DNA from: CAZXFH01 sp964640055 | GTDB taxonomy: Bacteria > Fidelibacterota > UBA2242 > JAFGTP01 | Length of the DNA: 56,685 nucleotides | Assembly (NCBI GenBank): GCA_964640055.1 | Contig: CAZXFH010000019.1 | Location: forward strand, 1 to 56,685 | Direction of reading: 5' to 3' | Translations under genes and position numbers: made by a program | The notes under the pieces: model-generated | Seen by the model: the letters and a program-made list of their open reading frames with translations, nothing else | What the model was told of the DNA's origin: nothing | Databases searched by the model: none | Shown: positions 45,114 to 53,255 of the stretch, piece after piece | Position numbering within the stretch: the first letter of the stretch is position 1 | Layout of the letters: every line of letters starts with the position of its first letter

Positions 45114-45482
45114 TTAGGGGGCCATAAATTCATCCCGGATCAGGACCAACATGGCAGAATAGGGGACAATAATATATGTTTTTTCGTCCAATTCGATCTC
45201 AACTCCGGATTTTCTCAAAAAGAGAGCATAGTCTCCCGCCTCGGCTTGTAAGGGTAAATAGCGGGGCGTCTCAGTACTTTGTTCCCAGGGTTGTGTGTCT
45301 TCGTCCTCTTGGTGCGGCAGGGGAAAGCCAGGGCCGGTTTTCACTACATAGCCGCCCTGAATTCTTTCTTTTTCTTTGACACCCGGTGGCAGATAAAGCC
45401 CGCCAGGTGTTTTGTTGTCTCCGGGGGCGGGATCAATCAAGACCCGATCACCCACCAGAATGATTTCACGCCCTTTACGCAT
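45114..45482 (-). CDS. GroES-like co-chaperonin with acidic insertion
   Basis: Protein of about 122 aa resembling chaperonin 10: VGDRVLIDPAPGDNKTPGGLYLPPGVKEKERIQGGYVVKTGPG, then EAGDYALFLRKSGVEIELDEKTYIIVPYSAMLVLI. GroES proteins are normally about 95 aa; the extra length is an acidic Pro/Gln/Glu-rich insertion between the halves (about residues 55-80). No groEL is adjacent, so it is probably a second, diverged copy. I start it at ATG 45482 (MRKGREIILVGD); a further 10 codons are open upstream. Confidence 0.8.
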   Translation of the reverse strand: MRKGREIILVGDRVLIDPAPGDNKTPGGLYLPPGVKEKERIQGGYVVKTGPGFPLPHQEDEDTQPWEQSTETPRYLPLQAEAGDYALFLRKSGVEIELDEKTYIIVPYSAMLVLIRDEFMAP

Positions 45483-45602
45483 GGTATATAAATATAGAGA
45501 ATCATAGCGCAAATTACATAGCTAATTTTACAGGGATACATGGCTCCGGGAGAAATTTCACGCGGCTACCAATGGTTTGGTCAGCGGAGCGCAAATTAAC
45601 CC

Positions 45603-45650
45603 TTGACAAGTGAACATATGTTCATTATATTTATTATGAACGATAGTTCA
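45603..45650 (+). promoter_or_regulatory. Strong promoter with two TGAAC-N4-GTTCA operators
   Basis: TTGACA (45603-45608) and TATATT (45626-45631) are 17 bp apart. The palindrome TGAACATATGTTCA (45611-45624) fills the spacer, and a second copy TGAACGATAGTTCA (45637-45650) lies at the expected transcription start, 26 bp downstream. The placement predicts repression. The site style resembles ArsR/SmtB operators; the DUF134 protein encoded next is another candidate binder. Confidence 0.72.
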
Positions 45651-45668
45651 AAATCGAAAGGAAGTAAA

Positions 45669-46148
45669 ATGCCAAGGCCCACGAAACAACGTAATGTAAA
45701 AGAGCCCCCCAAAATCAGGGGTGTCAAGCCAATTGGCGTTCCGGCCCGTTTGCTGGAGCGGGTGGTACTGACCATCGATGAATATGAAGCCCTCCGGCTG
45801 GCTGATTATGAAGGCTTTGATCATCAAAAATCGGCTGACTTAATGAAAATATCCCGGCCGACCTTTACACGACTAATTACCCGGGCTCGTCAAAAGACAG
45901 CCCAGGTAATTGTGGGTGTTAAGGAGTTGGCCATTGAAGGCGGACAATTTGCTTTTCAAAATGATTTACTGCGTTGTTTTGATTGCGGAGAGATCATTTC
46001 CGTGAGGCCGGCTGAGGAACTGCCGGTTAACTGTTCACGCTGTGACTCCCCGAATATTGCTTATTTGAACCAATGGTTCGGTCGCGGCAGAGGTCATCAT
46101 AGAATGAGAGGACCTGGTCGCCATAGGGGTCGTGGCAAAAGATTATAA
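45669..46148 (+). CDS. DUF134-family DNA-binding protein
   Basis: Protein of 159 aa. The first ~100 residues are the DUF134 helix-turn-helix domain: MPRPTKQRNV, VVLTIDEYEALRLADYEGFDHQKSADLMKISRPTFTRLITRARQKTAQVI and IEGG. A small zinc-ribbon-like part (CFDCGE ... CSRCDSP) follows, then a Gly/Arg/His-rich tail (about residues 137-159). The start ATG 45669 is supported by AAAGGAAG; the frame is open for 22 more codons through the operator. It probably regulates the cluster it heads, which encodes NifX-like and MinD-like proteins. Such regulators commonly sit beside NifX-like genes in anaerobes. Confidence 0.88.
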   Translation: MPRPTKQRNVKEPPKIRGVKPIGVPARLLERVVLTIDEYEALRLADYEGFDHQKSADLMKISRPTFTRLITRARQKTAQVIVGVKELAIEGGQFAFQNDLLRCFDCGEIISVRPAEELPVNCSRCDSPNIAYLNQWFGRGRGHHRMRGPGRHRGRGKRL

Positions 46149-46166
46149 TAATAAGGAGGTGAAATT

Positions 46167-46379
46167 ATGGTAACTCAAAATGATAGCAAGCAAAGTGGTT
46201 CCGGCAGAGGTCAACGCGGCGGTCGCGGGAGCGGTCGTGGTCGCATGGGTGGTTATGCTGCCGGTCCGGGTGGCCGTTGTGTTTGTCCGGCCTGCGGACA
46301 TAAGGAATCACATATCGCCGGCCAACCCTGTAATCAGAAAAAGTGTCCCGAATGTGGCAACCTGATGACCCGTGCATAG
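46167..46379 (+). CDS. Small zinc-ribbon-like protein with Gly/Arg-rich N-terminus
   Basis: Protein of 70 aa: a Gly/Arg-rich lead (about residues 11-35), then CVCPACGHKESHIAGQPCNQ and KKCPECGNLMTR. Cysteine pairs at both ends suit a zinc ribbon or rubredoxin-like metal site. It has a very strong ribosome-binding site (AAGGAGGTGA). The family occurs next to NifX-like proteins; its function is not known. Confidence 0.82.
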   Translation: MVTQNDSKQSGSGRGQRGGRGSGRGRMGGYAAGPGGRCVCPACGHKESHIAGQPCNQKKCPECGNLMTRA

Positions 46380-46419
46380 TGGTACTAAACAAGGTATAAT
46401 TTGAGAAAAGGATGTAATC

Positions 46420-46794
46420 ATGAAGACAAAACGAATTGTAATTTCTACCGAAGATGGCCGTGTGGCCCAACATTTTGGACGCTGTAGTCAATTTACGGTT
46501 GTGGATATTGAGGATTCAGTGCTCAAAGCGAAAAAAAGCATCCCAAATCCGGGGCATGCGCCGGGTGCTTTACCGGAATATTTTAAGCAGCTGGGCTGCC
46601 AAATGATCATAGCCGGTGGTATGGGCCGACGGGCACAACAATTTTTAAAAGATTACGGAATTGAATGGATGGTTGGTGTCCAGGGAGAGATCGAAGATGT
46701 GATTGCAGACTATCTGAATGGCAAGCTGGAATCCGGTGAGAGTCTTTGTTTGCATGGTAAAGGCAAAGGTGACGGACATCACCGCTGCCATTAA
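46420..46794 (+). CDS. NifX/NifB-type (dinitrogenase FeMo cofactor family) protein, copy 1
   Basis: Protein of 124 aa of the NifX-like fold: RIVISTEDGRVAQHFGRCSQFTVVDIED and CQMIIAGGMGRRAQQFLKDYGIEWMVGVQGEIEDVIADYLNGKLE. The C-terminus is Gly/Lys/His-rich (GKGKGDGHHRCH). In this family, proteins such as the Desulfovibrio orange protein bind Mo-Cu or Fe-S clusters. No nitrogenase genes are in the window, so a role in nitrogen fixation should not be assumed. Confidence 0.9.
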   Translation: MKTKRIVISTEDGRVAQHFGRCSQFTVVDIEDSVLKAKKSIPNPGHAPGALPEYFKQLGCQMIIAGGMGRRAQQFLKDYGIEWMVGVQGEIEDVIADYLNGKLESGESLCLHGKGKGDGHHRCH

Positions 46795-46830
46795 GGAAAA
46801 ATAAAATCAAAATAAAAAAGGAGGTGTGCT

Positions 46831-47184
46831 ATGCCAAGAGGAGACAGAACAGGTCCAGATGGATTAGGGCCCATGACCGGCCGGGCCGCCGGATATTGTG
46901 CCGGTTATAACGGACCCGGATATATGAATCCCTATCCCCGCGGCGGTGGCCGTGGCATGGGCTGGGGATTCGGACGCGGTTTCGGTCGTGGCTTTGGCCG
47001 CGGATTTCGGGGTGGCTTCAGAGGCTATGCTGCTCCGGTAGCAGCCTATCCTACTGCTGCCAATTATCCGCCCCCCGCGACACCGGAACAGGAGCTGGAT
47101 TATCTGAAACAGGAATCTGAATACCTGAAGCAGGATCTGGGAAATATCAACAAACGGATTGCGGAACTGGAAAAGGAGAAGTAA
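46831..47184 (+). CDS. DUF5320-family protein
   Basis: Protein of 117 aa with the family start MPRGDRTGPDGLGPMTGRAAGYCAG, a Gly/Arg/Phe-rich middle (GRGMGWGFGRGFGRGFGRGF, about residues 37-70), a Pro/Ala/Tyr hinge and a C-terminal coiled coil (EQELDYLKQESEYLKQDLGNINKRI). It has a strong ribosome-binding site (AAAGGAGGTG). It lies between two NifX-like genes and is followed by a hairpin. Function unknown. Confidence 0.9.
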   Translation: MPRGDRTGPDGLGPMTGRAAGYCAGYNGPGYMNPYPRGGGRGMGWGFGRGFGRGFGRGFRGGFRGYAAPVAAYPTAANYPPPATPEQELDYLKQESEYLKQDLGNINKRIAELEKEK

Positions 47185-47190
47185 ACCAGA

Positions 47191-47216
47191 GGGATATGGC
47201 GGTCTCGCCATATCCC
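47191..47216 (+). terminator. Strong intra-operon hairpin
   Basis: Perfect 11-bp stem GGGATATGGCG/CGCCATATCCC with loop GTCT, between DUF5320 and the second NifX-like gene. The tail (TATTTCTC) is only partly U-rich, so it may be a leaky terminator or an mRNA-stabilising element. Confidence 0.6.
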
Positions 47217-47267
47217 TATTTCTCAAAATAAATAGTTGTTTTCTTTTTGTATAACAGAGGTATTATT

Positions 47268-47657
47268 ATGAAAATAGCGATTACTGCAACGGGTGATAAT
47301 CTGGAAGCCCAGGTCGATAGCCGATTTGGGCGCTGCGATTCCTTTTTAATTGTCGATCTGGAGACCCTGGATTTTGAAACTGTGGATAACCCTCACGCGA
47401 CTGCGGGAGGGGGAGCAGGTATCCAGGCCGCTCAACTGATGGCGGAAAAAGAAGTAGATGCCGTCTTAACGGGGAATTGCGGCCCGAATGCTTTCCGGGT
47501 TTTTGCCCAGGCCGGAATTGATATCTATATTGGTGCCAGTGGTCAAATTAAAGATGCAATTGAATCGTTTAAGGCCGGCGCCTTTCAGAAAGCGACGGAT
47601 GCCAATGTGGGCAGCCATTTTGGCATGGGCGGTCGTGGTCGCGGTCGGGGATTTTAA
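47268..47657 (+). CDS. NifX-type (dinitrogenase FeMo cofactor family) protein, copy 2
   Basis: Protein of 129 aa: MKIAITATGDNLEAQVDSRFGRCDSFLIVDLET, GGGAGIQAAQLMAEKEVDAVLTGNCGPNAFRVF and AGIDIYIGASGQIKDAIESFKAG, the classic form of this family. The tail is Gly/Arg-rich (GMGGRGRGRGF). Start ATG 47268 follows AGAGGT. It is more like the orange-protein type than copy 1. It probably carries or shields a metal-sulfur cluster in the cytoplasm. Confidence 0.92.
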   Translation: MKIAITATGDNLEAQVDSRFGRCDSFLIVDLETLDFETVDNPHATAGGGAGIQAAQLMAEKEVDAVLTGNCGPNAFRVFAQAGIDIYIGASGQIKDAIESFKAGAFQKATDANVGSHFGMGGRGRGRGF

Positions 47658-47700
47658 GCGCAGCTGAATCTTTTAAGAATATACGAAAGGAAATGCCGAA

Positions 47701-48627
47701 ATGTATGCCTATGGTCCCATACCCTCCCGTCGTCTGGGACGGTCCATTGGGGTCAGTCCGATTCCCGCGAAAACCTGTACCGATTCCTGTGTCTACTGTC
47801 AGTTGGGACGCACCAACCACTTACAGCTGCAACGGGAGTCATTTTTTCCCAAAGAAGACATCCTGAGAGATATGTTGATTCTGGCCGATCCGGCGACTGC
47901 GGATGTGATCACTTTCGTAGGGGATGGGGAACCCACACTCAATCGCGACTTAGGCTGGCTGATCCATCAGATCAAGCAGGTATCCTCATTGCCGGTGGCC
48001 GTGATAACCAATGGTGCCCTGCTGCAACAACCGGAGGTGCGCAATAATCTGGCTGAGGCCGATATTGTCCTGCCTTCCCTGGATGCCGGTACCGATTATT
48101 TATTCCGCCAGATCAACCGACCCCATGGCCAGCTGGATTTTGCCAAAGTTGTTCAGGGGCTGATCGATTTTCGCAAGGAATATTCAGGCAAGCTTTGGCT
48201 GGAGGTGATGCTGGTCAAGGGGTTGAATGATAATGAGAGGGCTTTAAAAGCCATTAAGGAGCAGGCGGATGAGGTTAACCCGGATCGGATCTACATTACC
48301 ACTCCGATCAGACCACCAGCTGAAAAATGGGTTCAGCCGCCGACACCTGATCGCATCCTGAAGGCGCAAAAAATCCTCCGTTCAGCTGCGAATATTAGTG
48401 ACCTGGAACAGGGTGAATTCGGCCTGGATCAGTTTGCCGGGGTGCAGGAAGCGGTCCGTGAAATTGCCACCCGCCATCCCCTCCGGGAAGAACAGGCCCG
48501 CACGATTGCTCAAAAATTTGATCAGGAACAGGAACTGTTGGATATGATCCGGAAAGGCGAGTTTGTCAGGTATCAATATGGTCAGACGACTTATCTGATA
48601 CCCCGAGAATTTGCCCCTCAAAATTAA
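47701..48627 (+). CDS. Radical SAM protein
   Basis: Protein of 308 aa opening YGPIPSRRLGRSIGVSPIPAKTCTDSCVYCQLG, which contains the C-x3-C-x2-C motif for the 4Fe-4S/SAM cluster, then ITFVGDGEPTLNRDLGWLI (the GGE-type SAM motif). The C-terminal part (VRYQYGQTTYLIP) resembles a winged-helix-like end. This subfamily is regularly found with NifX-like and MinD-ferredoxin genes, but its reaction is unknown. Confidence 0.9.
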   Translation: MYAYGPIPSRRLGRSIGVSPIPAKTCTDSCVYCQLGRTNHLQLQRESFFPKEDILRDMLILADPATADVITFVGDGEPTLNRDLGWLIHQIKQVSSLPVAVITNGALLQQPEVRNNLAEADIVLPSLDAGTDYLFRQINRPHGQLDFAKVVQGLIDFRKEYSGKLWLEVMLVKGLNDNERALKAIKEQADEVNPDRIYITTPIRPPAEKWVQPPTPDRILKAQKILRSAANISDLEQGEFGLDQFAGVQEAVREIATRHPLREEQARTIAQKFDQEQELLDMIRKGEFVRYQYGQTTYLIPREFAPQN

Positions 48628-48633
48628 AATGAG

Positions 48634-49281
48634 GTGAATGTGCAGATTACCTTAATTTATGATAATTATATTCATCGGCAAGGTCTGGAATCTGACTGGG
48701 GCTTTGCCGCTTTGGTTGCGGCCCATGACCAGCGCATTTTATTTGACACCGGCGGGAATGGTCGTATTTTGATGCATAATATGGATCAGTTGAATATTGA
48801 TCCCCAGCGTATTGATGCTGTTTTTATTTCCCATCATCATTTTGATCATACCGGTGGATTGTCGGCTTTTTTAAATGCCAATAATCAGGTCACTTTGTAT
48901 GCACCACCCACTTTACGGGGCGTCCGTAATGTGAGCGACCGGATTTATATTTCCGAGCCGAAAAAAATCTATCCTGGGATCTATTCCACCGGAATGTTAG
49001 CAGATGTCGAGCAATCACTGCTGATTGAATCCGCGTCAGGACTGGTCGTTGTCGTAGGATGTTCCCATCCCGGTGTCAATAAAATATTAGCACGGGCCAG
49101 GGATTACGGTGATCCCTATGCATTGATCGGTGGCTTGCACGGATTCAATCAGTATGCCTTTTTAAATGATCTGACTGTAGTCTGTCCGACCCACTGCACC
49201 CAGCATATCAGGGAGATCAAAGATTATCATCCGGAAAAGTATCTTGAGGGCGGCGTGGGTAAAGCCATTACCATCAAGTAA
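48634..49281 (+). CDS. Metallo-beta-lactamase fold hydrolase
   Basis: Protein of 215 aa with ILFDTGGNGRILMHNM and the metal motif FISHHHFDHTGGLSAF (H-x-H-x-D-H), then VVVGCSHPGVNKIL and GGLHGFNQY. It resembles the short MBL proteins annotated as dihydropterin-phosphate synthase-like. The start is GTG 48634, 6 nt after the preceding stop. It belongs to the redox/metal cluster; its substrate is unknown. Confidence 0.9.
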   Translation: MNVQITLIYDNYIHRQGLESDWGFAALVAAHDQRILFDTGGNGRILMHNMDQLNIDPQRIDAVFISHHHFDHTGGLSAFLNANNQVTLYAPPTLRGVRNVSDRIYISEPKKIYPGIYSTGMLADVEQSLLIESASGLVVVVGCSHPGVNKILARARDYGDPYALIGGLHGFNQYAFLNDLTVVCPTHCTQHIREIKDYHPEKYLEGGVGKAITIK

Positions 49282-49307
49282 CCCCAACAGAGGAGAAGCA
49301 TATTTAT

Positions 49308-51161
49308 ATGTTGAAAATAGCCATCGCCAGCGGAAAAGGAGGCACCGGGAAAACCTTTATCGCCACTAATATAGCCGTGACTTTGCAGCAGCTGGGGGAG
49401 TCGGTGACCTATCTGGACTGTGACGTGGAAGAACCCAATGGACATCTTTTTCTGAATCCTGAGATTGAAAAGGAACAGAAAGTGCTGATCGAATCACCGG
49501 TCGCGGTCGATCATCGAAAATGTACCGGTTGTAAAAAGTGTGTCCCGGCTTGTCATTATAATGCGATTGCCGTGGTCAAAGGAAAGGTCCTTTTGTTTCC
49601 TGAATTATGTCATGTATGCGGGGCTTGCAGTCTGGTATGTCCGGTTGATGCCATTATCGAAGATAAAAGAGAAATTGGTATCGTCAGACAGGGGTATGGC
49701 AAGGGGGTGAACCTCAGTTATGCTCTCCTGAAAACCGGTGAAGGGGGCATGTCTCCGCGTTTGATCAAACGGGTACAGCAACAGACCCGACCAGGGATCA
49801 ATATTATTGATGCCCCACCGGGAACAGCCTGTACCGCAGTGGAAAGCATTTCTGCTGTGGACTTGGTAATTTTAGTGGCCGATCCCACCCCGTTCGGCTT
49901 GAATGATCTTACATTGGCAGTGGACATGTCCCGCAAGATCGGGACTGAGCCAGTGGTAATCATTAATCGTGCCGGACTTGATTATAAACCTTTAAAAACC
50001 TATTGTCGACAGGCTAAACTGCAGATCATGGGTGAACTTCCCGACGACCGACAAATTGCTGAAATCTATTCGCGGGGTGAGTTGCCAGTTGAATTCTCCG
50101 AAGAGTACCAGAATCTGTTTCAAACCCTGGCCTTCCGCTTGATCAATGTGGCCCAGGAACAGCGGGCTGTAACCCCGGTTCAAGCACCGTTCTATGAGAG
50201 TCAGCCGCTATCCAAAGCGAAAAACCAGATTGAAAACCAGCCACAAGGCCAGGCCAAGCCCCCGGAAATAGTTGTGATTAGTGGTAAAGGCGGTACCGGG
50301 AAAACCTCTATTACCGGAGCGCTTGCTGCCCTGGCTCATCAGCCGACAATTGCAGACTGTGATGTGGATGCAGCGGATCTGCATCTGATTACCACGCCTA
50401 AAATAAAGCAGAAAGGACTGTTCAGTGGTGGGTCAAGTGCAAAAATATTAGCGGACCGCTGCACTGGTTGCGGTATTTGTCAGGAAGAATGCCGTTTTGA
50501 GGCTATTGATGCAGCCAGAGGGGAGCAGGGCAAAACCGTGTTTAAGATCGATCCGCTGGCCTGTGAAGGCTGTGGGGTATGCGGGATCGTGTGTCCGGAA
50601 GAGGCGGTGCAGCTCACCGATGCCATCAATGGTGAATGGTTTGTTTCTGACACCCGCCTGGGGGTCATGGCCCATGCCCGGCTGGGTATTGCTGAGGAAA
50701 ATTCCGGCCGTTTGGTAACCCTGGTACGGGAAAAAGCCATGGCGGCAGGTCTGCAATCCGAGTCTCATAAAAATGGAAAACAGGCCATTATTATCGATGG
50801 AGCGCCTGGTACCGGGTGCCCGGTGATCGCCTCCCTGACCGGGGCCGATTATGCCGTGGTGGTCACCGAACCCACGGTTTCCGGCGTCCATGATATGGAA
50901 CGGGTGCTGGATGTGGCACGTCATTTTGGGATCCCAACCGGTATTATCATTAATAAAGATGATCTGAATGCGGAAATGAGTGCCCGGATTGAAGCCATTG
51001 CCAGGCAACACCAGCTGGAAATATTGGGTCGCTTGCGCTATGATGCCGCCTTTACCGACGCGCAAATTGCCAAGCAAACCATCACTGAGTATATTGCCAA
51101 TGAAACGACTGATAAACTCAGGCACATCTGGGAAAAGTTACAGGCAGCTGTTTCCCCTTAA
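49308..51161 (+). CDS. Double MinD/ParA-type ATPase with two inserted ferredoxin domains (fused pair)
   Basis: Protein of 617 aa made of two complete copies of the P-loop MinD superfamily ATPase with inserted ferredoxin. Copy 1: SGKGGTGKTFIATN at the start, then CTGCKKCVPAC and CHVCGACSLVC (about residues 66-110). Copy 2: from about residue 320, ISGKGGTGKTSITG, CTGCGICQEEC and CEGCGVCGIVC. Each has two 4Fe-4S motifs and a DAPPGT/DGAPGT switch. A Gln/Pro/Lys-rich linker (about residues 290-318) joins them. In most anaerobes these are two adjacent separate genes. The deviant Walker A (GKGGTGKT) fits dimeric ATPases that move metal clusters or electrons. Confidence 0.93.
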   Translation: MLKIAIASGKGGTGKTFIATNIAVTLQQLGESVTYLDCDVEEPNGHLFLNPEIEKEQKVLIESPVAVDHRKCTGCKKCVPACHYNAIAVVKGKVLLFPELCHVCGACSLVCPVDAIIEDKREIGIVRQGYGKGVNLSYALLKTGEGGMSPRLIKRVQQQTRPGINIIDAPPGTACTAVESISAVDLVILVADPTPFGLNDLTLAVDMSRKIGTEPVVIINRAGLDYKPLKTYCRQAKLQIMGELPDDRQIAEIYSRGELPVEFSEEYQNLFQTLAFRLINVAQEQRAVTPVQAPFYESQPLSKAKNQIENQPQGQAKPPEIVVISGKGGTGKTSITGALAALAHQPTIADCDVDAADLHLITTPKIKQKGLFSGGSSAKILADRCTGCGICQEECRFEAIDAARGEQGKTVFKIDPLACEGCGVCGIVCPEEAVQLTDAINGEWFVSDTRLGVMAHARLGIAEENSGRLVTLVREKAMAAGLQSESHKNGKQAIIIDGAPGTGCPVIASLTGADYAVVVTEPTVSGVHDMERVLDVARHFGIPTGIIINKDDLNAEMSARIEAIARQHQLEILGRLRYDAAFTDAQIAKQTITEYIANETTDKLRHIWEKLQAAVSP

Positions 51162-51270
51162 TTATTTCAATCGATGTGGACTGTAACCAAAGACCTTGTT
51201 ACTCACCCAATATATAATTAAACTCCATCAATTTTAATCTTTGATAATTTAATCAGAAAGGAAACCAAAT

Positions 51271-52101
51271 ATGGATACCCAAGAGGATCGCCAAAGACAG
51301 ATGCAGGAACAGGAAAACCGGATCAAGGGGAATTTAAAACTGATTGATAGACGGTTAGTCGTGTTCAGTGGCAAAGGCGGGGTCGGGAAAAGCACGGTGG
51401 CGGTTAATTTGGCTTATGCCTTGCTCCAGCAAAAATTAAAAGTGGGTTTATTGGATGCCGATATTACGGGACCCAATGTGCCTCAGATGGTGGGTCTGGA
51501 CGGTCAGCCCCAGGTTATGGATGAGCATCAGATTCTGCCCCAGACCAAAGCCGGGCTCAAAGTGATCTCCATTGCGCCTCTGATTCCCCAGGCCCAGCCT
51601 GTGATCTGGCGCGGTCCCTTGCGTTCCGGTACCATCGCTCAATTTCTGGCCGATGTGGTCTGGGAGGAACTGGACATGCTGTTGGCGGATCTGCCACCCG
51701 GCACCGGTGATGAGGTCTTAACCGCCTCCCAGAAGATGCTGCCCCACATGGCCATCGTTGTCACAACTCCCCAGGAAGTCTCGCTGCTGGATTGCCGGCG
51801 GGCAGTCAATATGGCTAAAAAATTAAATATCAAGAAAATCGGTGTGATCGAAAATATGTCCGGCTTTGTGTGCCCGCACTGTGGTGAGAAAATCGACTTT
51901 TTTGGTGTTGGTGGTGGTCAGAAGATGGCCGCGGATATGGATGTGGAATTTTTGGGGAGTGTACCCATGGAACAGGACGGCCGGGAATGCAGTGACGCCG
52001 GTACCCCGATTGTGCTAGAACATCCTGATTCAAAAACAGCCCAGGCCTTTACTAAAATTGCACAAAATGTGCAGGCACTTTTAAAAGATGCTGACAATTA
52101 A
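51271..52101 (+). CDS. Mrp/NBP35-family iron-sulfur carrier ATPase
   Basis: Protein of 276 aa: VFSGKGGVGKSTVAVNLAYAL, LLDADITGPNVPQMVGL, PVIWRGPLRSGTIAQFL, LADLPPGTGDEVLT and the C-terminal cluster-binding C-P-H-C in MSGFVCPHCGEKIDFFG. It carries Fe-S or related clusters to targets. A separate Mrp beside MinD-ferredoxin proteins is also found in the orange-protein gene set. It has a good ribosome-binding site (AGAAAGGAAA). Confidence 0.93.
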   Translation: MDTQEDRQRQMQEQENRIKGNLKLIDRRLVVFSGKGGVGKSTVAVNLAYALLQQKLKVGLLDADITGPNVPQMVGLDGQPQVMDEHQILPQTKAGLKVISIAPLIPQAQPVIWRGPLRSGTIAQFLADVVWEELDMLLADLPPGTGDEVLTASQKMLPHMAIVVTTPQEVSLLDCRRAVNMAKKLNIKKIGVIENMSGFVCPHCGEKIDFFGVGGGQKMAADMDVEFLGSVPMEQDGRECSDAGTPIVLEHPDSKTAQAFTKIAQNVQALLKDADN

Positions 52102-52209
52102 TTGAGACTTGACCTGTTGTCGATTATGTGTAACTTTAAGCTGTAAAAAAGTACTAAAAAGCAGACAGGTTAGACAAGAATTTTAAAGCATTGAAGGAGT
52201 TGAGTACTG

Positions 52210-53145
52210 ATGGCTGACAAGATCTATGATACCATTATTATTGGGGGCGGGCCAGCCGGTTATACTGCCGGTATCTATGCGGCCCGGGATAATCTGGACA
52301 CCCTGCTGCTGGAGCGGGAGATCTCCGGTGGCATTGCCGGGATTACGGATCTGATCGATAACTATCCTGGTTTTCCCGAAGGCATAACCGGCATGGATTT
52401 AATGCAGCAATTTAAAAAACAAGGTGAAAAATTCGGGGTCCAGATCAAGGAATTTTCCGAAGTCCAGGATATCCATAAAGAGGAAACTTACTTTCATTTA
52501 ACCACTGATAAGGAAACCTATCGAACCCGCACGGTGATTATTGCCACGGGCGGTACCCCCCGCAAACTGCAGCTCAAAAAGGAGCGCGCATTACTGGGGC
52601 GGGGCGTCTCTTATTGTGCCACCTGCGATGGTCCTTTTTATAAAGATGCCGAGATCGCCGTTGTCGGCGGCGGAGATGCCGCGGTACAGGAAGCCCTGTA
52701 TCTGACCAAATTTGCCCAAAAGGTTACCGTAATCCATCGCCGCGACCAGTTGCGCGCTGCTCCCTATCTGCAGGATAGAGCCTATGCTAACGATAAAATT
52801 AACTTTCAGTGGGATAGTGTGGTGGCGGACATTCTGGGAGAGGAACAGGTGGAAGGCTTGCAGTTGAAAAATGTAAAAACCGGCGGACTAAGTGAAATTA
52901 AGGTGGAAGGGGTTTTTATTTTTATTGGCTGGACACCGAATACCGGCTTTGTAAGGGATCTCCTGGAACTGGACGAGGTCGGCTGGATTGTCACCGATGA
53001 TGAAATGAATACCTCGGTCAAAGGGATTTATGCAGTCGGCGATGTGCGTGCCAAGAAATTCCGCCAGATCTCCACGGCCGTGGGGGACGGTACTACCGGC
53101 GCCCTGGCCGCTTCGGAATATGTCAGTGCTTTGAAAGCGTCTTGA
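52210..53145 (+). CDS. trxB: Thioredoxin-disulfide reductase
   Basis: Flavoprotein of 311 aa: IIIGGGPAGYTAGIYAARDNL, redox-active Cys136/Cys139 in SYCATCDGPFYKD, VVGGGDAAVQEALYL for the pyridine nucleotide, and GIYAVGDVRAKKFRQISTAVGDG. It reduces thioredoxin or similar proteins with NAD(P)H. It ends the redox cluster on the same strand. The NADPH-binding HRRDQLRA keeps the basic residues expected for NADPH. Confidence 0.95.
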   Translation: MADKIYDTIIIGGGPAGYTAGIYAARDNLDTLLLEREISGGIAGITDLIDNYPGFPEGITGMDLMQQFKKQGEKFGVQIKEFSEVQDIHKEETYFHLTTDKETYRTRTVIIATGGTPRKLQLKKERALLGRGVSYCATCDGPFYKDAEIAVVGGGDAAVQEALYLTKFAQKVTVIHRRDQLRAAPYLQDRAYANDKINFQWDSVVADILGEEQVEGLQLKNVKTGGLSEIKVEGVFIFIGWTPNTGFVRDLLELDEVGWIVTDDEMNTSVKGIYAVGDVRAKKFRQISTAVGDGTTGALAASEYVSALKAS

Positions 53146-53255
53146 TATGTTTAGTAATTTTATTTTAATCATAAGTTGAATTAAAAATAGATAGACACCC
53201 TAAGTTTATTTCTCAATTAAAATCAGATTCGCAACCAAATATTGGGTACATCCAG

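Noticed and set aside
46165..46491. Minus-strand 108-codon frame with Cys/His/Arg-rich peptide
   Set aside because: It is the antisense image of the zinc-ribbon and NifX genes, which have strong ribosome-binding sites.
45669..47657. Nitrogen fixation locus
   Set aside because: NifX-like folds alone are not evidence; there are no nifHDK, nifE/N or typical NifB genes here.
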